The notes: generated from the letters alone by a model not told the origin. Shown: positions 1-8,598, counted from the first letter of the stretch. The stretch is 64,000 nt of DNA from CAYRYU01 sp964428355 (GCA_964428355.1 CAYRYU010000031.1:1-64000), one strand, 5' to 3'. Made by a program: numbers and translations.

Positions 1-9
1 CCGGAGACC

Positions 10-39
10 TTGTTCCGGACCCGCGAAGTGTGCTATAAT
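10..39 (+). promoter_or_regulatory. Sigma70-type promoter ahead of the RbfA-like/rtcB pair
   Basis: TTGTTC (10-15) and a perfect TATAAT (34-39) are separated by 18 bp. Transcription would start near 46, leaving a leader of about 180 nt before the GTG start at 229. The leader holds a strong Shine-Dalgarno (62-70) and small inverted repeats. Seen in sequence; activity is inferred. Confidence 0.6.
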
Positions 40-76
40 GAAGGTGAGAAAGTTTACTCATGAAAGGAGGCGCCCT

Positions 77-130
77 ATGATTCCGCTATTTTCAGCGTTC
101 GGGTCATCGGCGCGCCTTCGGGAGAAATAG
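77..130 (+). CDS. Possible 17-codon leader ORF
   Basis: The ATG at 77 follows a strong GAAAGGAGG ribosome site at 62-70 with suitable spacing and encodes MIPLFSAFGSSARLREK before a TAG at 128. A second ATG (60) opens a 6-codon ORF overlapping it. It lies in the leader of the rtcB transcript, between the promoter and the GTG at 229. It may be a translated leader peptide or may only be the trace of a former start. The ribosome site is too good to ignore, but nothing else supports a function. Confidence 0.25.
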   Translation: MIPLFSAFGSSARLREK

Positions 131-228
131 CCTCGAACTGAGGTCTCCCAACTGAGGCTCCTTCCCGTCTCCAGGGCGGGATTTCCCGTCGTTCGCTTTT
201 TTGCGACGACGAACGAGGAGAGCAATTC

Positions 229-654
229 GTGAAATTCCAGAAAGGGAACCCACAACAGGGTTCCAGCGTTCAATTTTCCGGCAACGGCGGCGATTCCAGA
301 AAGAGGGCGGAGGGTTCCTGCAAGTCCCGGTCCCTCCTCCATGATGATGGTCTATGCAGTCAGGTGTTCGAGACTCTCGCGATGGTCTTTGCTGGTGGAA
401 GCAGCGATGAACGGTTATGGGGCCTGGGTCTCGTCTCTGTTTCGCCGGCTCCCGATACAACCAGACTGCTGGTGCAGGTTTACCCGATTCCCGGAGCCGG
501 ATCCCTTCCAGTCACAGAGATTCACGCGGTCTTGAAGGCAGCGAAGCCATACCTGAGGAGGGAGATCGGCCAGGCAATCTGCCGAAAGCGGATTCCCGAA
601 CTGACCTTCGAGGTGTTGCCCGGTCCGATTGGGGGTGGCGAGAATGACCAGTAG
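229..654 (+). CDS. RbfA-like protein coupled to rtcB
   Basis: A 141-aa protein whose last ~100 residues follow the ribosome-binding factor A pattern: a segment ending in LLVQVYPI, then a helix with YLRREIGQAI and the closing CRKRIPELTFEV, matching the RbfA LR...RxxPxLxF signature. RbfA binds 16S rRNA late in 30S assembly; whether this paralogue does so is unknown. The N-terminal ~45 residues are not RbfA-like. The GTG start is set by GAGGAGAG at 215-222. The stop overlaps the rtcB ATG by 11 nt, so the two are probably translationally coupled and the product may act on RNA that RtcB repairs. Alternative: a divergent KH-like RNA-binding protein. Confidence 0.65.
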   Translation: MKFQKGNPQQGSSVQFSGNGGDSRKRAEGSCKSRSLLHDDGLCSQVFETLAMVFAGGSSDERLWGLGLVSVSPAPDTTRLLVQVYPIPGAGSLPVTEIHAVLKAAKPYLRREIGQAICRKRIPELTFEVLPGPIGGGENDQ

Positions 655-1765
655 ACCCGGATGCAATGCAACCATCGCGACCTGGCTTCCGGATTCGATG
701 ACGAAGGAAATCCGCAGGGTGATCGAGACCTGGACAAGAACCGAGGATGTTCGACACATAGCGGTAATGCCCGATGTCCACCTGGCGGAATTCCTTTGCA
801 TCGGGTGTGTCATCGCCTCCCGAAACCTTGTCTTTCCCACCGCAATTGGTTCCGATATCGGTTGTGGAATGACCGCGGTCCGCTTCAGCGGGGCAGCGGA
901 TCTCCCTTCACGCGTTCTCGAAAACCTTTACGAGAAAGTTCCAGCCAACCGACATTCTCGCAGGGCTCTTTCAGCAGGGAAGACAGATTCCGGGATTCCT
1001 CTGAGCTCACCAGAGTTGGAGCGATTGGCGAGGGAGGACGGCCACCTCCAGCTTGGAACCCTGGGGACAGGGAATCACTTCATCGAGCTGCAAGCCGACG
1101 AACAGAACAATCTCTGGCTGATGCTCCACAGTGGTTCCCGAGGAATTGGGCAGGCGATTTCCAGGTTCCATGCGGAAAAGGCAAGAAGGACGGAAACAGG
1201 GATTCCCTTCTTTGAACCCGACTCTCCAGAAGGAAAAGCATTTCTCCAGGATGAGTTGTGGGGAGTCGAATATGCTCGTCGAAATAGACGAGCCATGGTC
1301 GATATCGTGGCGGAAATCCTCGATGAGTTGTTCGGAATCCACCCGGAGGAAGAAACCCTCATCGACTGTCCCCACAATTTCGTTCGACGGGAAACCAACA
1401 AGGGGGAGAGCCTTTGGGTTCATCGGAAGGGTGCAATTTCCGCAGCGGCGGGTGAGCCGGGCGTCATACCAGGCTCAATGGGCACAATGAGCTTTCATGT
1501 TTCCGGTCGTGGGTGTGAAGACGCCCTCTGTTCGGCCTCTCACGGAGCGGGGCGGGCGATGTCACGAACGGAGGCCCGGATGAAAATCAGATCGGCTGAC
1601 CTCGTGAAAAGCATGGAATCGGTCTGGTTCGATCACCGGAAATCCCGGTCGCTGGTGGATGAAGCTCCTGCCGCCTACAAGGACATCACGAAAGTGATGC
1701 GGGCTCAGCGTGACCTGGTCCGCATCGAAAGGAGGTTGAGACCATTGCTGAACTGGAAGGGTTAA
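644..1765 (+). CDS. rtcB: RtcB family RNA ligase
   Basis: A 373-aa GTP- and Mn-dependent RNA ligase that joins 2',3'-cyclic phosphate or 3'-phosphate ends to 5'-hydroxyl ends. Family motifs appear in order: MPDVHLAEF, PTAIGSDIGCGM (metal-binding Cys74), GTLGTGNHFIEL, MLHSGSRGIG, HRKGAISAAAG, IPGSMGTMSFHVSGRG and ASHGAGRAMSR (the His that carries GMP, about H300). Length is near the short bacterial forms. I use the ATG at 644, with GGGGGTGGCGAG before it, rather than a TTG at 629. It overlaps the upstream RbfA-like gene and its stop overlaps that of the convergent ADP-ribosylglycohydrolase by 4 nt. No archease gene is visible nearby. Confidence 0.95.
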   Translation: MTSRPGCNATIATWLPDSMTKEIRRVIETWTRTEDVRHIAVMPDVHLAEFLCIGCVIASRNLVFPTAIGSDIGCGMTAVRFSGAADLPSRVLENLYEKVPANRHSRRALSAGKTDSGIPLSSPELERLAREDGHLQLGTLGTGNHFIELQADEQNNLWLMLHSGSRGIGQAISRFHAEKARRTETGIPFFEPDSPEGKAFLQDELWGVEYARRNRRAMVDIVAEILDELFGIHPEEETLIDCPHNFVRRETNKGESLWVHRKGAISAAAGEPGVIPGSMGTMSFHVSGRGCEDALCSASHGAGRAMSRTEARMKIRSADLVKSMESVWFDHRKSRSLVDEAPAAYKDITKVMRAQRDLVRIERRLRPLLNWKG

Positions 1766-2553
1766 GTGGTGGAAATCTCGAACGCCGCCATCAACAAGGG
1801 ATGCAGTTCCGCCGGCATGGTTTTCAATCCCACATTCAAGCACGCTTCGGCCAGCTTCCGATCAACCCCGAACCTCGCCTCAGCGATCGTCCCTGCGATG
1901 CAGGCGATTGTGTCACTGTCACCGCCCAGGGAAATCGCGAGCCGGATCGACTCAAAGAAGGACCCGGCTGTCATACCCGCCCAGATGGCCTGAGGAACAC
2001 TTCCTGTACAGGTCGCGTCGAACTTCCGGTGTCGGACCTCATTGGGATCGATGTTCAGATCATACCCATACTTCTTCTCGACACCACCCTTCACGTCCTC
2101 AACCTTCTCACCTCTGCGGAAACTGACCGTCGCTTCCACCACCGACTGAGCACCCTTCACTGCATCCGGATGGTCATGGGAAACGATGGTCAGTTTTCGG
2201 GTCAACTCAAGGAGGTGATCCAGGTCAGTATCGAGGGGAAACAGAAATGCGACGGGACTGATCCGCATGGCGGCTCCATTCCCGAAGCTGTCGTTCGGCC
2301 CCATCCCCTGCGCCCAATCGTGGAACCGGGAACCATACCCAGCCATCGGCGTCAGGCGGTAGAAGATCCGCAGGCTCTCGGCATAGTCCCCGGTCGCCGG
2401 TGCCGCCTTCGTCAGATGGCCCAGCGTAGCCAGGGTAAGGATGGTGTCATCCGTAGCCCGACATCCGGAAAGATCGAACAGATCGACCAACTGGTGCGTG
2501 TTCCGGCGCTCGAACCTGGACCCGCAAATATCGCCCATGATGGAACCGAACAT
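1762..2553 (-). CDS. ADP-ribosylglycohydrolase (DraG/ARH family)
   Basis: A 263-aa all-helical hydrolase expected to remove ADP-ribose from protein or nucleic acid. The family landmarks are an N-terminal MFGSIMGDICGS, the metal-site TDDTILTLA near residue 38, and the C-terminal GGDSDTIACIAGTIAEA carrying the second metal-binding Asp pair. Both dinuclear-metal motifs look intact. The start is the ATG at 2553 behind AAGGAGAAGGG; an upstream in-frame ATG would add 12 non-homologous residues. It is convergent with rtcB with a 4-nt overlap. ADP-ribosylation reversal and RNA repair can both be damage responses, but the shared context here is only suggestive. Confidence 0.9.
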   Translation of the reverse strand: MFGSIMGDICGSRFERRNTHQLVDLFDLSGCRATDDTILTLATLGHLTKAAPATGDYAESLRIFYRLTPMAGYGSRFHDWAQGMGPNDSFGNGAAMRISPVAFLFPLDTDLDHLLELTRKLTIVSHDHPDAVKGAQSVVEATVSFRRGEKVEDVKGGVEKKYGYDLNIDPNEVRHRKFDATCTGSVPQAIWAGMTAGSFFESIRLAISLGGDSDTIACIAGTIAEARFGVDRKLAEACLNVGLKTMPAELHPLLMAAFEISTT

Positions 2554-2836
2554 CGCCCTTCTCCTTTCGAATTGAAAATCGGACGGCATTACAATCCAAG
2601 TGAGAAATACGATGTGCCGCTATTGTATCTTGTTTCCGCAAACAGTACAGGTCGTCTTATTGTCGGTTCGAAAATCTACCATTGCTTTCTCCCGATTTCG
2701 AGGTATTCTATCACAGGTTTTCCACGCCACCGCTTTGGAAACTGACAGCTTTTCAAGGGGGGGGGATTGGCGACGATGGCCCGACGGAAAAGACTTTTGA
2801 TCAACCGCCCTGGTTCGTTGGCGCGCCGGAATATGA
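2554..2836. other. Divergent intergenic region, no gene seen
   Basis: About 280 bp between the minus-strand ADP-ribosylglycohydrolase and the plus-strand hydrolase. It is more AT-rich than its flanks and ends with a run of eight G near 2758-2765. A TACAAT-like -10 reads leftward at 2622-2627 but I could not pair it with a convincing -35. Short ORFs here look like noise. Confidence 0.5.
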
Positions 2837-2851
2837 GTGAGTGAAGCTGCC

Positions 2852-3640
2852 ATGAATATTGAAGTTGTTTCCAAGAAACCCACCCAAAAGTCCGATCATA
2901 GGCACATTCTGTTTGTCCATGGCGCATGGCATGGGGCATGGTGCTGGAAACGTTTTCAAACCTTCTTTTCTGAGCGGGGGTTCGAGACTCATGCCATGAG
3001 CTTGCGGGGACATGGCAATAGCGAAGGACGAGATCGCCTTCGTTGGTATCGCTCATCCGATTACGTTGCGGATGTGGTGAAAACCGTGAAACAGATGCCA
3101 TCTCCACCTGTCCTTGTCGGCCACTCACTTGGTGGGTACCTGATACTTAAATTCCTCGAACAGCATTCAGTGCCGGGCGCAGTTCTTTTGGCTCCCGTGC
3201 CGGCTAGGGGCAGCCTGAAGATGGGCATTCGCGTTCTATTGCGTCATCCCTGGCAGGTGACCAAATTTCAGCTGACCCTCGATCCATATGCCCTGATCGA
3301 GTCACCCCAACTCGCTCGTGATGCCTTCTTCTCACAAGATATGCCGGACGATCTCCTCAACCACTATTTTCCGCTGTTGCAGGGCGAGTCATTCATGATA
3401 GGCCTGGACACAACCTGGTTTGACCGGCCACGACCCGAGATGGCGGCTCCAACTCCCATGCTCGTGTTGGGAGCAGCCAATGATGTATTCTGCAGTCGGA
3501 AAGAAGTCGAGGCAACCGCCAGGGCATACGAAAGCAGGGCCGAGTTCTTCCCAGATATGGCTCATGACATGATGCTGGAGGAAAATTGGGAAAAGGTGGC
3601 CGGGCGTATTCAAGAATGGCTGCTTGAGAAGGGCTTCTAG
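2852..3640 (+). CDS. Alpha/beta hydrolase
   Basis: A 262-aa alpha/beta-hydrolase. The oxyanion-hole strand ends in ILFVHGAWHGAWCW, the nucleophile elbow is VLVGHSLGGYL (Ser in GHSLG), the acid is probably in ANDVFCSRKEV, and the catalytic His is in PDMAHDMMLEENW near the C-terminus. No signal peptide, so cytoplasmic. The substrate cannot be told; the closest pattern is the small lysophospholipase/esterase-like group. The ATG at 2852 is used; an in-frame GTG at 2837 would add five residues and neither start has a strong ribosome site. It stands alone on this strand. Confidence 0.85.
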   Translation: MNIEVVSKKPTQKSDHRHILFVHGAWHGAWCWKRFQTFFSERGFETHAMSLRGHGNSEGRDRLRWYRSSDYVADVVKTVKQMPSPPVLVGHSLGGYLILKFLEQHSVPGAVLLAPVPARGSLKMGIRVLLRHPWQVTKFQLTLDPYALIESPQLARDAFFSQDMPDDLLNHYFPLLQGESFMIGLDTTWFDRPRPEMAAPTPMLVLGAANDVFCSRKEVEATARAYESRAEFFPDMAHDMMLEENWEKVAGRIQEWLLEKGF

Positions 3641-3747
3641 AACAGAAAATGGAAAGGAAAAGGGTCAGATGAGGACTGGGTGGCAGCCGTGAATGTCCCC
3701 CTGGGAAGGGCGGTCAACCACTTTGAAACGAAGAAGAACCCATAAAT

Positions 3748-3755
3748 GGTATAAT
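3748..3755 (+). promoter_or_regulatory. Extended -10 promoter for the zinc-ribbon gene
   Basis: TATAAT at 3750-3755 follows TGG, giving an extended -10 element. A TTGAAA at 3723-3728 is 21 bp away, too far for a normal -35. The ATG of the next gene is 50 bp downstream. Confidence 0.45.
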
Positions 3756-3804
3756 CAACCCCGCCGGAATTTTTGGACAACCTTTAGAAACGTCGAGGAA
3801 CTCA

Positions 3805-4140
3805 ATGAAAGTCGCAACCACCCACAAGGACTACTTCCGCATCAACAGAACCAGACAAGACGTTAGGATCTCCGTTAAGAAGATCGTGCTGGATGGTTTG
3901 TCCACGCCTGTTTCGAAATGGGTGGTGGTCAGGGAACTCCCTGGTGACGCTCCGAAGTCAATGGTGGATGAAAGCGTCGAGGAACTCCTGAAGGATCCTC
4001 GATACTTTGGAACCTGCGCCAAATGCGGGAAGTTGGTCCTTCGTGGTCAGATGGACGACAAAGGCGTCTGCAATGGCTGCGCAACTCCCCAAAGCGTCGG
4101 AGTGGTCATACTTCGGACGAAGTCACCGTCCGTGAAATGA
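3805..4140 (+). CDS. Small zinc-ribbon protein of unknown function
   Basis: A 111-aa protein with a C-terminal CxxC pair: CAKCGKLVLRG followed by GVCNGCA, about 18 residues apart. This is a zinc-ribbon knuckle like those in nucleic-acid-binding or ribosome-associated proteins. The N-terminal half (residues 1-65) is charged and predicted alpha/beta, with no family I recognise. The start is supported by GAGGAACTCA before the ATG and by an extended -10 promoter 50 bp upstream. It forms a transcription unit of its own and converges on the ABC importer. I infer metal binding from the spacing only. Confidence 0.75.
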   Translation: MKVATTHKDYFRINRTRQDVRISVKKIVLDGLSTPVSKWVVVRELPGDAPKSMVDESVEELLKDPRYFGTCAKCGKLVLRGQMDDKGVCNGCATPQSVGVVILRTKSPSVK

Positions 4141-4206
4141 CCAATCCGGCAAACCCGCGGGAAATGGGAAAGCTGGGAACCGGGTAGTCCGTACGCCGCG
4201 GAAACT

Positions 4207-4224
4207 GGAAGTTGTGTAACTTCC
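4207..4224. terminator. Hairpin between convergent genes
   Basis: GGAAGTT (4207-4213) and AACTTCC (4218-4224) form a perfect 7-bp stem with a GTGT loop, between the zinc-ribbon gene and the ABC operon. Neither side has a strong T-run, so this is at best a weak bidirectional terminator. Confidence 0.35.
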
Positions 4225-4274
4225 GTCCGCATCATATCCATCTGGAGCATGGACCGCCACAGGGTAGACATTAT

Positions 4275-5108
4275 CTAGCGGATTGCCCCGCGGGTGATGC
4301 CTTGGAGGTAGTATCTCTGGGCGAGCAGGAACACGGCCAGGCTCGGCAGAATGGTGACCACCGCCCCCGCCATCAGAAGACCCCATTCCGTTTCGTGCTT
4401 CCCCTGCAGTGCCGCCAGGGCGACGGGAATGGGGTAGCCGCTCTCCCGCAGCATGATCACCATGGGACCGAGGAACTGGTTCCAGGTGCCGACGAAGGTG
4501 AACACGGCCAACGTGACGAGAGACGGCTTGCTGAGTGGGAGAACGATCTTCCAGAACAGGACCAGGTCGCTGCAACCGTCGATCCGTGCCTGTTCAAGGA
4601 TTTCTCCGGGGAGTTGCTGCATGAACTGTCTTAGCAGGAAGATCCCGACGATGCTGGCTGCTCCGGGAAGGATAAGGCCCGCCATGGTGTTGAGCAGGCC
4701 GAGGTGCTTCAGGATCAGGAAGACCGGCACGAGCGTCACCTGGGTCGGGACGAACATCGTCAGCAGGAGCAGGGAAAACAATCGCTCCCGACCGGGGAAT
4801 TCCAGGCAGCTGAACCCGAAAGCAGCCAGGGCGTTGAACAACAGCGAGATCGCGGTGATACTCCCAGCATACATCAGGCTGTTCAGCAGATGGCGCCAAA
4901 GAGTGAAAATGGAACTCAGCCTCTCATAGTGCTCGAGGGTCCAAGTCCGGGGAAGGATGGTCGGATCCGCCTGCCCGATTTCCGCTTCCGGTTTCAACGA
5001 GGTGGTTACCATCCAGAAGAAGGGAAACAGGTTCACGCAGAGAGTGAGAAACAGGAAGACAAGGAACACCATTCGGTGTCCCGGCGTGCGGCTTTGGCTC
5101 CGGCTCAT
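4275..5108 (-). CDS. Carbohydrate ABC transporter permease, MalG type
   Basis: A 277-aa inner-membrane permease of the sugar ABC class. The first membrane helix is at residues 13-35, with five more spread to the C-terminus. The EAA loop that docks the ATPase is visible as EQARIDGCSDLVLFWKIVLP around residue 185. The C-terminal YLQGITRGAIR is typical of MalG-like partners. The ATG at 5108 overlaps the stop of the preceding gene (ATGA), so translation is coupled and the longer ORF upstream is a shadow. It pairs with the fused protein encoded by 5105-7456. No ATPase gene is present here, so a shared MsmX/UgpC-like ATPase from elsewhere is needed. Confidence 0.93.
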   Translation of the reverse strand: MSRSQSRTPGHRMVFLVFLFLTLCVNLFPFFWMVTTSLKPEAEIGQADPTILPRTWTLEHYERLSSIFTLWRHLLNSLMYAGSITAISLLFNALAAFGFSCLEFPGRERLFSLLLLTMFVPTQVTLVPVFLILKHLGLLNTMAGLILPGAASIVGIFLLRQFMQQLPGEILEQARIDGCSDLVLFWKIVLPLSKPSLVTLAVFTFVGTWNQFLGPMVIMLRESGYPIPVALAALQGKHETEWGLLMAGAVVTILPSLAVFLLAQRYYLQGITRGAIR

Positions 5109-7456
5109 GAAGGTGTTCCCCCCGGCTCCCCCAGGAGGCGGGTTTTCACGACGTGCCTGAACAGAGCCAGCACCAGGATCGCCCCCAGAAGGGCGAAAGC
5201 GATTGCCGAGGCATATCCAAACTGGAAGAACTTGAACCCCTTCCGATACAGGTACAGGACGATGGAAAGGGTGGCGTTGCCAGGGCCGCCGCGGGTCACT
5301 ATGTAGGGCTCCGCGAAGACCTGGAGGTAGCCGATCCCCGTTATCAGGGCGGAGAAGACCAGCGCCGGAATCAGGGCGGGAAGGGTGATGTGCCGGAATT
5401 TCTGCCAATCGCCCGCTCCATCGAGGTCCGCCGCCTCGTACAACGATTCATCGATGCCCTGACGGGCAACCAGGAAGATGACCATGTCGTAACCGAACCC
5501 TTTCCAGACCGAAACCACGATCAAAGAAAGAAGGGCCAAGGTCGGGTCCTCCAGCAGGCTGCGGTGTGGAAGGCCGATCGCGGCGAGTAGCGCTCCGAAG
5601 GGACCGTTCTCGACCTGGAAGAGCCAGCGCCAGATAAGCGAAGCCGCCGCAAGGGTGGTAACCACCGGAACGAAAAAGCCCAGCCGCCAGACTGCCTGGT
5701 ACCGCCGCACGTGATTGTGCAACGCAAGGGCGATCAGGAGGGCAAGCAGAAGCCTCAGCGGGGCGCCTACACAGAAGATGACCAGGGTGTTCCGGAACGC
5801 CTGCCAGAAGATGGCGTCGTGCCAGAGCGCCCGGTAGTTTTCGAGGCCCACGAACATCACCCGGTTGACATCGGCTATGCCGTAGATGTCCCAGTTCGTG
5901 AGGCTGGCCAAAAAGGACCACGCGATTGGCAGGAAATGGAAAACCATCAGGACTAGAAGGGCGGGAAAGAGAAAGGGCAGCGCCCCTCGCAAACGCAACC
6001 ATTCGAGTTGGGACCAGGCGAAACCCATCCCCTGCGGCTTCCGCAGATGAGTGGTTCGGGAGCCCGTCCCGCGGCGGAGGTAGAAAACCGTTGCCAGGAA
6101 CAATCCGTTCAACACTACGAGGGCGAGGGCAACCCTCCACACCAGGGGCTGCCAGAGGGAGGACTTGTCCATGACCTGCCCAACCCGTTGCCTGAGCTGG
6201 AAGGCGGCGGAAGCGGGGGTGGTCCCGCCCACTGCGATCTCTTCGAGGGCATGGACCATCTCGTCCGAGATTGCGCTGAACTCGGGAGCGAAGGGGGCGG
6301 CCCGCGAGTCCCCCAACTGTTCGAAGAACGGCTGGAGGAGAGGCTCTGAAGCGAGGGCGGGGTCGCGCCAGGCGGCGAGGGTCACCGGCAGGCTCCTCGC
6401 CCGCTGGAAATGGGAAAGCTGTGAGGAAACCGACAGGAAGTGCTCCATGAGCTTCCAGGCCCAGGCCTTGTTCTTCGAGGAACGGAACATCACCAGGCCG
6501 AACGGACGAAGGATGGTGGTCCGTTTCCGTTGTCCTGGATAACGGGCGGTTCCCCATTGTCCGTTCAGATGGGGAGCGCGCTTCCAGAGATCCCAGATGA
6601 CCCAGGGGCCCTGTACGAGCATCGAGTAATACCCTTCGAAGAACCCCCGGACCTTGCCGGGACGCAGTTCGGTTCCCCAGGGGGCCCAGCCTTTCTCGCG
6701 CCAATCCTGCAACTCGGACAAGGCATCGACGAGTGCCTGCTGCGGCCAGAGAGCTCCGTGGCCTGCCTCACCCAGGAGATCCCCCCCTCTTTGGGAAAAA
6801 AGAGTCATAAGGATCTCGGAATTGTCATACCGCACCATGAGGGGAAAACGCTCGGGATGACGGGCCTTGAGGGCCGCGCACAACCGGTGGAAATCATCCC
6901 ATGTGGTGGGAAAGGACTGGTACCCGACCTCGGCCAGGTGATCCTTTCGGTAGAAGAACAGATGGGTGGCAACATGCCAGGGGATTCCGAACCATGTCTC
7001 CCCCTGACGGAAGGAATCGGCGACGCCGGGGAGGAAATCCCCCAGCTCGATCCGGGATTCGGCCAGGTAAGGGTCAAGGGGTTCCAGCAGGTTCAGGGTC
7101 ATGAACTCTGCGGACATCGAAGGTGGGATTGGAGCAAGATCGGGCAGGGAATCCCCGATGGCGGCGGTCACGTATTTCTCGTGCAGCCCGTCCTTCGGAA
7201 TGGTGTGCAGCTGGACCTGAACCCCGGGATGGGAAGCCACGAATCCGTCGATGAGGCCGCTCATCAACTGCCCCCCCTCCGGGTCGGCCCACAGATTCAG
7301 GACGACCGGGTCCTTTGCCTCCCCCTGGGCGAGGCAGCGGGGCGCTCCATCAGGGCTTCCGCCCTGCAACGGCCACAGGGTCAGCACGACCAGGAAGGAG
7401 AATCGCAAAAAACCCGTTCTAAAAAGGTGGGTGAACCATCTCTGAGGAGCGGTCAT
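5105..7456 (-). CDS. Fused sugar-binding protein and MalF-type permease
   Basis: A 783-aa protein joining two normally separate ABC importer parts. Residues 1-44 are a signal/anchor segment. Residues 50-430 are a family 1 extracellular binding protein (VVLNLWADPEGGQL, LPDLAPIPPSMSAEF, GLVMFRSSKNKAWAWKLM). A membrane helix at about 445-467 (WRVALALVVLNGLFLATVFY) is followed by a ~35-residue basic loop and then a six-helix MalF-like permease (500-783) with an EAA loop EAADLDGAGDWQKFRHITLP. The fusion is continuous in one frame with no stop. It overlaps the MalG-type gene by 4 nt. The binding domain would be held at the outer face of the inner membrane. The substrate is unknown, probably a sugar or polyol. 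Confidence 0.92.
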   Translation of the reverse strand: MTAPQRWFTHLFRTGFLRFSFLVVLTLWPLQGGSPDGAPRCLAQGEAKDPVVLNLWADPEGGQLMSGLIDGFVASHPGVQVQLHTIPKDGLHEKYVTAAIGDSLPDLAPIPPSMSAEFMTLNLLEPLDPYLAESRIELGDFLPGVADSFRQGETWFGIPWHVATHLFFYRKDHLAEVGYQSFPTTWDDFHRLCAALKARHPERFPLMVRYDNSEILMTLFSQRGGDLLGEAGHGALWPQQALVDALSELQDWREKGWAPWGTELRPGKVRGFFEGYYSMLVQGPWVIWDLWKRAPHLNGQWGTARYPGQRKRTTILRPFGLVMFRSSKNKAWAWKLMEHFLSVSSQLSHFQRARSLPVTLAAWRDPALASEPLLQPFFEQLGDSRAAPFAPEFSAISDEMVHALEEIAVGGTTPASAAFQLRQRVGQVMDKSSLWQPLVWRVALALVVLNGLFLATVFYLRRGTGSRTTHLRKPQGMGFAWSQLEWLRLRGALPFLFPALLVLMVFHFLPIAWSFLASLTNWDIYGIADVNRVMFVGLENYRALWHDAIFWQAFRNTLVIFCVGAPLRLLLALLIALALHNHVRRYQAVWRLGFFVPVVTTLAAASLIWRWLFQVENGPFGALLAAIGLPHRSLLEDPTLALLSLIVVSVWKGFGYDMVIFLVARQGIDESLYEAADLDGAGDWQKFRHITLPALIPALVFSALITGIGYLQVFAEPYIVTRGGPGNATLSIVLYLYRKGFKFFQFGYASAIAFALLGAILVLALFRHVVKTRLLGEPGGTPS

Positions 7457-7585
7457 TTCCAGCGATCATACCACAGGACGGATGGCTGCCGAACCAACCG
7501 ACATCGCGTCATCCTTTGACTGGTTCGACCCTTCCTCGAGTTCCCCGAGCTCGGTCACCGGGTGTGCCAACGCATCGATGAAACA

Positions 7586-8332
7586 TCACCGCAACATCAC
7601 CGCGAACACACCCCAGCCCAGGTATTCGCGCGTGTAAGCGGCGTACCGCGCGGGTTCCGATGTCAGTTGTGCCCGGACATCCTTCGCCAACTCATCGTCC
7701 GGATTGGCCATGAGCCACCGGCGCATGGTGAGCCATTTGGCCGCCTCGTAACGGTCCCAGCCGTCCTCGTCGGCCAGAACCATTTCAACGACATCGTAAC
7801 CAAGGCGGCCGAAAGACGCGAGAAGTTCTGGAAGCACGAGAAAGTCGGAGTTCGATTTTGCATGACACCCCTTGGCAACATCTTCAGTGGGCGGCAACTT
7901 CCGCCAGTAGGGCTCGCCTATAAGGATGATCCCGCCCGGGTGCAGGCTCCGCTCCAGAAGCCCGATTGTGCCAGCGACTCCACCGCCGATCCAGGTGGCA
8001 CCGACACAGGCTGCCACGCTGGCCTTTTCGTCAGAGACATAGCCCGCAGCATCGCCATGGATGAACTTGACTTTATGGGCGACACCCAGCTCTTCAGCCC
8101 GGAGTTTCGCTTGCTCGGTGAACAACCGGCTCAAGTCGATGCCGGTGCCCACGATACCGTGATCGCGTGCCCATGTGCACAGCATCTCACCCGAACCGCT
8201 GCCCAGGTCGAGCACCCGGGTCCCTGATTCCAGGCGCAGCGCGGCCCCGAGGATGGCGAGCTTTTCCGGTGTGAACGGGTTGTGGATCCGGTGAGCACTT
8301 TCAGTGATGTTGAATATTCTCGGGATATCCAC
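7586..8332 (-). CDS. SAM-dependent class I methyltransferase
   Basis: A 248-aa Rossmann-fold methyltransferase. Motif I is TRVLDLGSGSGEML (about residue 37), the acidic end of strand 2 is GTGIDLSR, and motif IV lies near VACVGATWIGGG. A glycine-rich LHPGGIILIGEPYW matches post-motif III. The GTG at 8332 follows AAAGGAG with 10-nt spacing; the open frame extends about 60 codons further upstream but without motif content. Domain order resembles small-molecule methyltransferases (UbiE/Methyltransf_25 types). It may follow the ABC operon in the genome but has its own start region 130 bp away. The substrate is not inferable. Confidence 0.88.
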   Translation of the reverse strand: MDIPRIFNITESAHRIHNPFTPEKLAILGAALRLESGTRVLDLGSGSGEMLCTWARDHGIVGTGIDLSRLFTEQAKLRAEELGVAHKVKFIHGDAAGYVSDEKASVAACVGATWIGGGVAGTIGLLERSLHPGGIILIGEPYWRKLPPTEDVAKGCHAKSNSDFLVLPELLASFGRLGYDVVEMVLADEDGWDRYEAAKWLTMRRWLMANPDDELAKDVRAQLTSEPARYAAYTREYLGWGVFAVMLR

Positions 8333-8598
8333 TGTCGGAGGTCTCCTTTCAAGTTTGGGAAAAAATGACTTTTGACATTTTCCTGATCGGAAGCGATTTC
8401 CCGGGTCAGGTTTGGAAACCGCCCGCCGGGAGCTATCTTCCGGGCCTTTTCCAGTTCTCCGAACATCAACGACATGAAGGACGATGTGCGCGGTCCGACA
8501 AGCCCCGCCCACTCGCTTGCCGAGTATAAACCATCGGAACTGAGTGAATCAAATTCCCGGTCAGGTCCATGCAGATGGTCTGGAGGTTTGCTATTTTC

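Noticed and set aside
1801..2745. Plus-strand 314-codon frame over the ADP-ribosylglycohydrolase
   Set aside because: No start signals or domain; the minus strand encodes both metal motifs of the hydrolase.
6440..7519. Plus-strand 359-codon frame and the minus-strand 418-codon frame at 5448-6704
   Set aside because: Both are shadows of the fused binding protein/permease gene, which has clear family motifs in its own frame.
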